From Chitinophagales bacterium (GTDB lineage Bacteria; Bacteroidota; Bacteroidia; Chitinophagales; UBA2359), in contig JAEUUX010000042.1 of the NCBI GenBank assembly GCA_016787295.1, positions 1 through 50,574 on the forward strand: a DNA stretch of 50,574 bases, given 5' to 3'. Numbering within the stretch: position 1 is the stretch's first letter; the number at the start of each line of letters is the position of its first letter. Of this stretch, positions 34,817 to 41,547 are shown piece after piece. The notes under the pieces are model-generated. The model had not been told where the DNA came from, did no database searches, and worked only from the letters and a program-made list of their open reading frames with translations. The translations under genes were made by a program, and so were the position numbers.

Positions 34817-36292
34817 TTGAAAAAAATAGATCAACTTCTCCTGCGTTCCTTTATCGGACCTTTTTTGCTGACCTTTGGCATTGCCATGTTTGTCCTTATC
34901 ATGCAATTTCTTTGGAAATATGTCGATGATTTGGTGGGCAAAGGTTTGGATAATGTCGTATTAGCCAAATTGATATTTTATCTTTCGGCAAGTGTTGTGC
35001 CTTTGGCGCTGCCTATTGCCATTTTGTTGTCGGCTATTATGACGCTCGGCAGTTTGGGCGAACACTACGAATTGGTGTCGTTCAAATCGGCGGGCGTATC
35101 GCTGTTTCGCATCATGCGTCCGTTGCTCATCTTGACACTTGGCTTGAGCATGGGAGCATTTTTGTTTGCCAATTATGTTTTGCCTGTTTCCAATCTAAAG
35201 TTTATGACCTTGCTGTATTCTGTGACCAAAAAACGCCCTGCCTTGAACATCAAAGAAGGTGTATATTATAATGGTATAGATGGTTATGTGATTCGGGTGG
35301 GCGAAAAAGAAGAAGGTAGCCGTTTTATGAACGACGTGCAGATATACGACCACAGCGAAGGGAAAGGTAATACGCGCGTGTTGCTTGCCAAGCGTGGCGA
35401 AATGTATACAACCAATAACGAAAAATTTATGGTGTTTCGCCTCTTTGATGGTGTGCAATATGAAGAACCACGCAACGGCAGTAGTGTACAACGCGGCAAT
35501 ATGGAATTTATTCGCACCTATTTTAAAGATTACGAAATGGTGTTTGACCTATCCGATTTTGATTATGCCGAAGCCAACGAATCGATGTTCAAAAACAACC
35601 AAAAACTGCTCAATGTGCAGCAACTGTTTTCTGCCGCCGACTCCATCGAGGAAGCTAACAACAATCGAAGCAAAGTGTTTTATCGCAACTTAAATCCTTA
35701 TTTTGCTTTTTTGCGTGATACCGCTTTTTTGAACAAAGTAGCACAATTGCCTACACCCAACTTGTCGGACTCGCTGCGCAACGACACCACCGGTTTGGCG
35801 TTTCTGCAACAACTGCCATTCAAAGACAAAGAACACCAACGCAATGCACTCGACCGCGCCGAAAATCTCGCCCGCAATGTTAAAACCCTCAACCCCAATG
35901 CCACGATGATGGGCAAAAGCGAACGCAAAAAAATTACACGCTACCTCATCGAAGGACATTTGCGCATCACCTTGTCTTTGGCTTGTTTGGTTTTGTTTTT
36001 GATTGGCGCACCTTTGGGAGCTATCATTCGCAAAGGTGGTGTGGGTTTGCCGATGGTGGTAGCTATTTTGTTTTTCATGTTGTTTCACATTTTGTCCACG
36101 ATGGGCAAAAAGTTTGCAGAAGAGCAGCAATTAACACCTTTTTGGGGTATGTGGTTAAGCATTTTTATCCTCACACCTTTGGGAATTTTTCTTACCTACA
36201 AAGCCATGCACGACTCCAATTTGTTCAATTTAGACTATTATTTGCAATACCCCAAACGCTGGTGGGAAAAAATTAGAACCAAATTTAACTAA
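34817..36292 (+). CDS. LptF/LptG family lipopolysaccharide export permease
   Basis: 491 residues from a TTG start giving KKIDQLLLRSFIGPFLLTFG, the usual N-terminus of the YjgP/YjgQ family. Transmembrane helices lie at about 15-35, 55-80 (VVPLALPIAILLSAIMTLG) and 100-120, then three more near the C-terminus (LRITLSLACLVLFLIGAPLG, GVGLPMVVAILFFMLFHILS and a final one). Between them is the periplasmic jellyroll part with LNIKEGVYYNGIDGYVIRVG. The family moves LPS from the inner membrane to the periplasmic bridge together with LptB and LptC. At 491 residues it is longer than the ~360 of enterobacterial forms; the extra sequence is a predicted charged helical insert around residues 275-385. Whether it acts as LptF or LptG cannot be told from this gene alone. 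Confidence 0.88.
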   Translation: MKKIDQLLLRSFIGPFLLTFGIAMFVLIMQFLWKYVDDLVGKGLDNVVLAKLIFYLSASVVPLALPIAILLSAIMTLGSLGEHYELVSFKSAGVSLFRIMRPLLILTLGLSMGAFLFANYVLPVSNLKFMTLLYSVTKKRPALNIKEGVYYNGIDGYVIRVGEKEEGSRFMNDVQIYDHSEGKGNTRVLLAKRGEMYTTNNEKFMVFRLFDGVQYEEPRNGSSVQRGNMEFIRTYFKDYEMVFDLSDFDYAEANESMFKNNQKLLNVQQLFSAADSIEEANNNRSKVFYRNLNPYFAFLRDTAFLNKVAQLPTPNLSDSLRNDTTGLAFLQQLPFKDKEHQRNALDRAENLARNVKTLNPNATMMGKSERKKITRYLIEGHLRITLSLACLVLFLIGAPLGAIIRKGGVGLPMVVAILFFMLFHILSTMGKKFAEEQQLTPFWGMWLSIFILTPLGIFLTYKAMHDSNLFNLDYYLQYPKRWWEKIRTKFN

Positions 36293-36319
36293 ACTTCTAT
36301 ATCATTCAACAACACAAAA

Positions 36320-36388
36320 CTCCCAAAGGTTAAACATCATAAATACCTGATAATCAAGCACTTATAACGACCTTTGGGAGATTTAACC
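36320..36388 (+). promoter_or_regulatory. Mutually exclusive stem-loops upstream of the Pcs-like gene
   Basis: CTCCCAAAGGT (36320-36330) pairs perfectly with ACCTTTGGGAG (36370-36380). GGTTAAA (36329-36335) can instead pair with TTTAACC (36382-36388). The two stems overlap at GGT, so only one can form fully. No U-run follows. The region lies between the permease stop and the Pcs-like start. Confidence 0.4.
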
Positions 36389-36410
36389 AAAATCTATAAT
36401 AGGTATTAGC

Positions 36411-37121
36411 ATGACCAATACTTCTTCTTTGTTCGCCAAAACGATGGCGATGGTTGTTCACCTTTTCACGGCAAGCGGCTTAGTAGTTGGCTTTTGGGCA
36501 TTGATTGCCCTCGAAAAAGAACACTGGAAAACCGCTACTTTGCTCATGTTGCTCGCCTTACTCATTGATGGCATAGATGGCACTTTTGCCCGTATGTTTC
36601 GGGTCAAAGAAGTGCTACCCAATTTTGATGGCAAGACAATTGACTATGTAATAGACTTTTTTACCTACGCCATTTTGCCTGCCTATTTTCTCTACAAAGC
36701 CCACCTTTTGCCGCCCCAACTCGAAGCCATTGGTGTGGCGATGGTGCTTTTGGTGTCGGCTATCTATTATGGCAAGGAGGGTATGGTGTCGGAGGGCTAT
36801 CATTTCATTGGTTTTCCTGTGATGTGGAACGTGGTGGTATGGTATATGTTTTTCATCTTTTCACTGTCACCTTCGCTCAACTTTTTGGCGATAGTATTTT
36901 TTAGCATACTGCATTTTGTACCCATCAAATACCCTTATCCGAGCCGCACGCGCCAATACCAACTGCTCAATATCATCATGACGGCTTTGTTGTTTGTTGC
37001 CTTAGCCTACAGCATCTATCGCTCTCCCGAAAAAACTTATTGGAACTATTTGGCAATAGTGCCGATAATATACTATGCCATTGTGAGTCTCCTATACACT
37101 TTCCAAACCCCCAAAGCATAA
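36411..37121 (+). CDS. Phosphatidylcholine synthase-like CDP-alcohol phosphatidyltransferase
   Basis: 236 residues, the length of bacterial Pcs, with about eight hydrophobic helices. The CDP-alcohol phosphotransferase motif is complete: DGTFAR, 12 residues, then GKTIDYVID (DG..AR..G...D...D), about residues 54-84. The N-terminal HLFTASGLVVGFWALIAL and the segment following the motif (FFTYAILPAYFLYKAHLLPP) match Pcs rather than PgsA or PssA. Pcs condenses CDP-diacylglycerol with choline to give phosphatidylcholine in the inner membrane. A related function on another alcohol cannot be excluded. A methyltransferase gene follows after 9 bp, and a structured leader precedes. Choline uptake genes are not in the window. 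Confidence 0.78.
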   Translation: MTNTSSLFAKTMAMVVHLFTASGLVVGFWALIALEKEHWKTATLLMLLALLIDGIDGTFARMFRVKEVLPNFDGKTIDYVIDFFTYAILPAYFLYKAHLLPPQLEAIGVAMVLLVSAIYYGKEGMVSEGYHFIGFPVMWNVVVWYMFFIFSLSPSLNFLAIVFFSILHFVPIKYPYPSRTRQYQLLNIIMTALLFVALAYSIYRSPEKTYWNYLAIVPIIYYAIVSLLYTFQTPKA

Positions 37122-37130
37122 ATCTCTGCG

Positions 37131-37805
37131 ATGTTCATCAGAAAAATAGGGTTATATGTCTATTATTTTGTGCGTTCGTGCCGCAGTCGCGGACTTTGGG
37201 CAACGCTGCAAATGATGTGGCACGAATATTACCAAGAAAAACGCTGGAAAATCAACACCTTGACCATCGAAGAACTGCACGGTTTGGAGTTGGCAAGCAC
37301 CGCCTCCGAAGCGCACCACTACCAAGCAGCAAGCTATTATGTGATGCAACAATTGGTGAAACACCTGCCTTTTGCTCCCCAACAAAGCACTTTTATAGAC
37401 TTTGGCGCGGGCAAAGGGCGAGCATTGCTATTGGCTGCGGAGTGGGGTTGTAAACGAGTCATTGGCGTAGAGTTGGCAAAAGAATTGTGCGAATTTGCCC
37501 AACAAAATATAGCAAAAGTAGCGCACCAATTTCCGAACACGCAATTTGAGGTGGTGTTTTGCGATGCCACGCAATACGAAATCCCGCGCGATGCACAGTT
37601 GTTTTATTTTTTCAATCCCTTTGGTGCGGGTGTGCTACAACAGGTTTTGGAGCGTATCAAACAATCGGTAGCACAATTTCCGCGCCCTATTTGCATACTT
37701 TACCTCAATCCTGTGTATAGCCAAACCGTTACCGAAGCAGGTTTTAAGGTGCATTATACCCTAAAAAAGTGGCGGTATGTTGAGGCGGTTTTGTATGTGG
37801 GGTAA
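37131..37805 (+). CDS. Class I SAM-dependent methyltransferase
   Basis: 224 residues. After a helical N-terminal ~75 residues, motif I is FIDFGAGKGRALLLAAEWG, followed by an acidic motif II end VIGVELAKELCEFAQQN, VVFCDATQYEIP (motif III region) and FYFFNPFGAGVLQQVLERI (motif IV/post I). The fold is clear but the substrate is not; nothing marks it as a phospholipid N-methyltransferase. It begins 9 bp after the Pcs-like gene, so cotranscription is likely and a lipid-related role is possible but unproven. Confidence 0.75.
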   Translation: MFIRKIGLYVYYFVRSCRSRGLWATLQMMWHEYYQEKRWKINTLTIEELHGLELASTASEAHHYQAASYYVMQQLVKHLPFAPQQSTFIDFGAGKGRALLLAAEWGCKRVIGVELAKELCEFAQQNIAKVAHQFPNTQFEVVFCDATQYEIPRDAQLFYFFNPFGAGVLQQVLERIKQSVAQFPRPICILYLNPVYSQTVTEAGFKVHYTLKKWRYVEAVLYVG

Positions 37806-37848
37806 GGGGTGAATATGTACCATTGCTTTGATAACATATCATAAACAG

Positions 37849-38289
37849 TTAGTTTGATATATTTCGCAATAATTCTTTTGTTTCAATGGCAATAGTTGGA
37901 CTATCCAACAAACCAAGAATGATTTGTCCATAATGGGTTTCAGAAATGATGCCTTTATATTCTAGCAAATTATTTTCATATAACGTTGTAAATTCTTCAA
38001 TGGTGTATTCAAAATAAGTATTGCAATCCACATATGTATCTTTGGTCAAACCATTTTCAGTATCTGGTTTTATCCAAACTAAGGTACTGTGTAGGTTTAA
38101 TTTTTCGATTCGTTTTCTGCGTTTATCTTCTTTGTCAGATGTGCAACATACCAAAACGACAGTGCTTGTATCTACTATCATTACACATACAAAATAGTGA
38201 GGAATGGCAGTATTAAGTTGAGAACTCGAAAAATAGTACACTTTTCGTTGTCCAATACTTTGCACAAAAAAATCTACAGGCAACTTCAT
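37849..38289 (-). CDS. Putative toxin partner of the Panacea-domain protein
   Basis: 146 residues; I do not recognise the family. The N-terminal half is beta-rich (GQRKVYYFSSSQLNTAIPHY, FVCVMIVDTSTVVLVCCTSD), somewhat reminiscent of MazF/PemK-like barrels, followed by a charged segment (KEDKRRKRIEKLN). The C-terminal half is helical (EYTIEEFTTLYENNLLEY...LLDSPTIAIETKELLRNI). Its ATG overlaps the TGA stop of the upstream Panacea gene by 4 bp (ATGA), so translation is probably coupled. Panacea-domain antitoxins are known to pair with many unrelated toxin folds, so toxin function is inferred from position only. The pair faces the convergent methyltransferase gene. Confidence 0.55.
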   Translation of the reverse strand: MKLPVDFFVQSIGQRKVYYFSSSQLNTAIPHYFVCVMIVDTSTVVLVCCTSDKEDKRRKRIEKLNLHSTLVWIKPDTENGLTKDTYVDCNTYFEYTIEEFTTLYENNLLEYKGIISETHYGQIILGLLDSPTIAIETKELLRNISN

Positions 38290-38876
38290 ACCAAATTACT
38301 AATGATTTGATTTTCTAAAAATACCTCTTTGTTCAATTCAAGCAATTCGTCATCTTGGTCAAATAGAGGATGTGCGTTGTTGTTATTTCCAAAAAAATCG
38401 GAATAACTCATTTCGAAGCGGGACGAATGTCCGATTTGCAGGCTTGTTTCAAATTTTTGCCATTCAGGATATTGGTGCGAAAGTTCCGACAATGTAAACT
38501 CGTCTAAGTTACCAAAATTTTCGTAAACAAGTTCCATAACCTTCAAATCACTTTCCGAAAAAACGTTTTTTGGGAAGTCGTTTTTAACAGCAACATTATA
38601 ACGTCCTACGTTTTCTAACACTTGGTCGCGCAGTTCTTTTTCTGACTCAACCAAATAGTTTGAGTCATCAGCAAGGTCTTTGGTGCTTGAGGGAACGGGT
38701 CCTTTGGGCAATGCAAAATAAACATCATTCAATATAGGACGACCATATTGGCGCAAATGAAGCCTATCTGAAAGCCATATTAATTTGAAAGCTTTCATTT
38801 TGTTGATAACACCTCTTTCTTTTTGAGCAAAAAAAGCAAGGGAAGAAACAGCCTTTTTGTAGTTAAAACCTACCAT
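38286..38876 (-). CDS. Panacea-domain (DUF4065/SocA-like) putative antitoxin
   Basis: 196 residues. The N-terminal part contains the DUF4065/Panacea pattern: AVSSLAFFAQKERGVINKMK, AFKLIWLSDRLHLRQYGRPI and NDVYFALPKGPVPSSTKDLA, as in SocA and other PanA antitoxins. Residues about 100-145 form a helical continuation (FSESDLKVMELVYENFGNLD, ELSHQYPEWQKF). The C-terminal tail is acidic and Asn-rich. In characterised pairs this domain neutralises the partner toxin. The downstream gene overlaps by 4 bp. A promoter at 38904-38934 serves both. Confidence 0.82.
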   Translation of the reverse strand: MVGFNYKKAVSSLAFFAQKERGVINKMKAFKLIWLSDRLHLRQYGRPILNDVYFALPKGPVPSSTKDLADDSNYLVESEKELRDQVLENVGRYNVAVKNDFPKNVFSESDLKVMELVYENFGNLDEFTLSELSHQYPEWQKFETSLQIGHSSRFEMSYSDFFGNNNNAHPLFDQDDELLELNKEVFLENQIISNLV

Positions 38877-38903
38877 AGTACTATAAATTTAGGTTATACG
38901 CTG

Positions 38904-38934
38904 CAAAGGTACGAAATATTGAGCATTCTCCCAA
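38904..38934 (-). promoter_or_regulatory. Promoter of the Panacea gene pair
   Basis: Minus strand TTG (plus 38932-38934), 20-bp spacer, TACCTTTG (plus 38904-38911), about 30 bp before the start codon. No clear operator palindrome is seen. Confidence 0.6.
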
Positions 38935-39103
38935 CCCAAAAAACCGTTTTCCAAAACATTTTTTTAATAGCAATATATATTTCTTCGGTTGCACTACGTT
39001 TTTTTGTAGTCACCCTTTTCTCGATACCAAAGCACCGAAAATTCGGTTTTTATTTACAACAAACTACACAGCAAAAAAAAAATGAAAAAAAATTGGGAGA
39101 AAT

Positions 39104-39134
39104 TTTGTCAGTAAAAAAAAAAGCCTTACCTTTG
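39104..39134 (+). promoter_or_regulatory. Promoter of the tRNA cluster
   Basis: TTTG (39104-39107), 19-bp spacer, TACCTTTG (39127-39134), then CACC, 33 bp before the first tRNA-Gly. It is one of the best consensus matches in the window. Confidence 0.75.
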
Positions 39135-39167
39135 CACCGCTTTAGAAGTCAAGGAGCAAATATTGAC

Positions 39168-39240
39168 GCGGAAGTAGCTCAGTTGGTAGAGCATAACCTT
39201 GCCAAGGTTAGGGTCGCGAGTTCGAGTCTCGTCTTCCGCT
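39168..39240 (+). tRNA. tRNA-Gly (anticodon GCC), copy 1
   Basis: 73 nt. Acceptor GCGGAAG/CTTCCGC, discriminator T, no encoded CCA. Anticodon stem TAACC/GGTTA with loop TTGCCAA, anticodon GCC. T arm GCGAGTTCGAGTCTCGT. Identical to the two following copies. Confidence 0.97.
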
Positions 39241-39332
39241 CTCTTTTTCTTATCTGTTCATGACTTTTTTGCAGCATAGTTCTATGTTTTGTTTTTCATA
39301 GAATTTTTCTTTGTTAGTGGTATTATCATCAT

Positions 39333-39405
39333 GCGGAAGTAGCTCAGTTGGTAGAGCATAACCTTGCCAAGGTTAGGGTCGCGAGTTCGAGTCTCGTCTT
39401 CCGCT
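39333..39405 (+). tRNA. tRNA-Gly (anticodon GCC), copy 2
   Basis: Identical over 73 nt to copy 1, separated from it by 92 bp of unrelated AT-rich spacer. No separate promoter box is clear, so it is probably part of one transcript. Confidence 0.97.
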
Positions 39406-39490
39406 CTCTTTTGCTCGTAGCGTAAAAAAAGAGGGTATTTCTACTGCAATTATAGGTTTGTTATTTGTTTGTTGTTTTTCAAAGTATCAT

Positions 39491-39563
39491 GCGGAAGTAG
39501 CTCAGTTGGTAGAGCATAACCTTGCCAAGGTTAGGGTCGCGAGTTCGAGTCTCGTCTTCCGCT
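39491..39563 (+). tRNA. tRNA-Gly (anticodon GCC), copy 3
   Basis: Identical over 73 nt to copies 1 and 2, with an 85-bp spacer before it and 30 bp before tRNA-Leu. Confidence 0.97.
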
Positions 39564-39580
39564 CCGTATTCTTTATCAAT

Positions 39581-39692
39581 AAAAACCCTTTTTGCTCAGG
39601 TGGTGGAATCGGTAGACACGCAGGACTTAAAATCCTGTGGCCTCAACAGCCGTGCGGGTTCGAGTCCCGCCCCGAGCACTCAAAGGGTTTTT
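39581..39692 (+). promoter_or_regulatory. 11-bp inverted repeat bracketing tRNA-Leu
   Basis: AAAAACCCTTT (39581-39591) ends 2 nt before the tRNA, and AAAGGGTTTTT (39682-39692) starts 3 nt after it. The two are perfect complements, so the precursor can extend the acceptor stem by 11 pairs. A T-rich tract follows. It may act in processing or as a terminator with the tRNA as its loop. Confidence 0.55.
39594..39678 (+). tRNA. tRNA-Leu (anticodon TAA)
   Basis: 85 nt with a long variable arm (TGGCCTCAACAGCCGT). Anticodon stem CAGGA/TCCTG, loop CTTAAAA, anticodon TAA. T arm GCGGGTTCGAGTCCCGC. The acceptor is GCTCAGG against CCCGAGC, so positions 5 and 68 form an A-C mismatch. Discriminator A as expected for Leu; no encoded CCA. 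Confidence 0.95.
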
Positions 39693-39709
39693 TTATTTTT
39701 TTTTGTTAG

Positions 39710-39742
39710 AAGGATAGTCCTCATGTTGGATTATCCTTTTTT
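39710..39742 (+). terminator. Terminator of the tRNA cluster
   Basis: AAGGATAGTCC (39710-39720) pairs with GGATTATCCTT (39728-39738), 11 pairs with one G-U, around a 7-nt loop. It runs into TTTTTT from 39737. Confidence 0.75.
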
Positions 39743-39863
39743 GTTTTTCGATAAGCTGACGAAAAACGAGTAATAAAGTAAACAAAAAATATTCTTGTAG
39801 TGTTCTATTTTGTTGGATTTTGTCGGAATAAATTGCTATTATTCGGAAGGATATGATAAGTTT

Positions 39864-39982
39864 GTTCGAGTGGCGAAGCGCGTTAGGGATGCGGAGGGTG
39901 GCGTTAGCCAGTGCGGAGAGTAACGCAGCACCAAGCATAGCGAAGCCCGTAGCAGCCCGACCCGCAGGGAAACGCCCAAAAA
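39864..39982 (+). repeat. Dispersed GC-rich intergenic element, subtype A
   Basis: About 119 bp starting GTTCGAGTGGCGAAGCGCGT, with GGTGGCGTTAGCCAGTGCGG in the middle and CAGGGAAACGCCCAAAAA at the end. Closest to the copy at 15051-15168. It sits between the tRNA cluster and a lipoprotein gene on the same strand, the only full copy not between convergent genes. The remainder of the gap (39983-40241) shows no gene. Confidence 0.85.
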
Positions 39983-40241
39983 AATCAATGCATTATTATC
40001 GACTATTTAACCCAAATGAAACAGTAGCATAAAAATAAAGATTTTCTTCAATAAATCATTTGGAAACCTACTCAAGAACCATTACGCACGACTCTAATGC
40101 GTCTTAACAAGCACTATTATCTCCAAAACTTGCATACGGAAAGTTTAGTTCGAAAAAAAACACTACAAATTCCGCACAATAATTTTTTTTCGCCGCTAAA
40201 AAGCCTTAATATTGCAACCCAATTTAAGGGTATCAATGATA

Positions 40242-41441
40242 ATGAACATAAAATATCGCCTATTGATAGGTGTATTATGCTTGTTGGGTATACAAGCGTG
40301 CCAAAATATACCACAAAATACACCCACCGCTTTACTATCCCAAAAGTTACCTTTGTTGCACCATGCCATTTCCGACACCAGTCAACTGAGTGTTTTGGTA
40401 GAATGTTATTTGCAAAGCTTACATACGGCAGCCGACTCTGTTAAAACAGAAACAGAGTTGTTGTATTTGTTCGAAGAACGTTCCGATTTGCAACAACAAC
40501 TACATATCAAATTGCTGGATTCTTTGGCTGCTAATCAACACCATTTTTATTTTGACCAAAATGGTGATGCCTTAGAGAAAGAATTGCGCGTTTTGGGTTT
40601 AAAACCTATTATTGCCGAGCGTATCTATGTCGGTTTAGCTCCTGTACCTATGGTGCAAGACTTGGTCAAACGTTTAGCAAGTCCTGCTTGCCGGCTATAC
40701 ATCGATGCGCTGAACGAATGTGGCACTTCAAAAGGAGGTTATTATTATCCCTATACCGACCTGAATGGGAGAGTAAAATTGTTGACTATTGCAGAACAAT
40801 TGCTCCAACAATATCCCCATAGTCCCTATACAGTGGCTATAGAGCCATTTTTTCGTGATGCTCTCAATGTATTGACCGATATTCATGCTGTAGCAGAGTT
40901 TGATACCAGCACCACTATCATCGCCTTTGGGCTAAATAGCGAACCTTATCCCACAGCAACCGACACTTTTTATCATCATCGTTTTGTAGAAGAAAAAAGA
41001 GACTCTCGCTACCGAACGGTCGTGCAATCTATATTGAACAACCTCTCTACCATTCAACTTAACTACTATTTTCAACCACGCGAATTGTATATGATTGTAA
41101 CCGACTGGTATCCTTATGTGCAAACCGATGGCATATACACCTTTACCCCCTCTGATACACTAATGTCGTGCTGTCCAACAGCCACCCAACAACGCAATCA
41201 ATATATAGACGCAGGTATAGACATACCACATGTGGCATTGCTCCACGTAGGAAATACCAAGCAAAAAATTTGTGCTTTGGCGTATCGTTTTTATGCAGAT
41301 AAAGCCGCCGCCGAAGCCCAACTCGAATATGCCCACCATTTAGCTGGGCATGGTGTTGATTTGGTCACTCTCAAATGCGATATTGCTCACTATTTAGAAA
41401 ATCCACCTTGGCGCATTATTGCCATCGAAAAGTCTTGCTAA
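40242..41441 (+). CDS. Putative lipoprotein of unknown family, paralogue 1
   Basis: 399 residues from ATG 40242 (MNIKYRLLIGVLCLLGIQAC), which places a lipobox-like GIQAC at the end of the hydrophobic stretch; upstream starts at 40236 and 40212 lengthen it. No known domain is recognised. It shares an ordered set of motifs with the next gene: ALEKELRVLGLKPIIAERIY then VGLAP, SKGGYYYPYTDLNGR, EQLLQQYPHSPYT, ALNVLTDIHAVAEFDT, a YPTATD block, DAGIDIPHVALLH, and a Cys-Ala-Leu-Ala-Tyr-Arg-Phe-Tyr-Ala-Asp segment. The two are therefore duplicates. It is probably anchored to the periplasmic face or outer membrane. Confidence 0.7.
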   Translation: MNIKYRLLIGVLCLLGIQACQNIPQNTPTALLSQKLPLLHHAISDTSQLSVLVECYLQSLHTAADSVKTETELLYLFEERSDLQQQLHIKLLDSLAANQHHFYFDQNGDALEKELRVLGLKPIIAERIYVGLAPVPMVQDLVKRLASPACRLYIDALNECGTSKGGYYYPYTDLNGRVKLLTIAEQLLQQYPHSPYTVAIEPFFRDALNVLTDIHAVAEFDTSTTIIAFGLNSEPYPTATDTFYHHRFVEEKRDSRYRTVVQSILNNLSTIQLNYYFQPRELYMIVTDWYPYVQTDGIYTFTPSDTLMSCCPTATQQRNQYIDAGIDIPHVALLHVGNTKQKICALAYRFYADKAAAEAQLEYAHHLAGHGVDLVTLKCDIAHYLENPPWRIIAIEKSC

Positions 41442-41547
41442 AATAATTTGTCAATTATTGTTGTCTGCTTGCGACACCTCAAAAACTATGTTGGCTTTAT
41501 AATATCGCTCACGCATCATTTTAACACCGCCAAACCTTTTTTATTGT

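Noticed and set aside
38823-39263. 146-residue plus-strand frame
   Set aside because: Runs antisense across the Panacea gene start and through the tRNA promoter and first tRNA-Gly, so it cannot be a normal gene.
39458-39773. Two 83-residue frames over the tRNA cluster
   Set aside because: They are translations of tRNA-Gly and tRNA-Leu genes.
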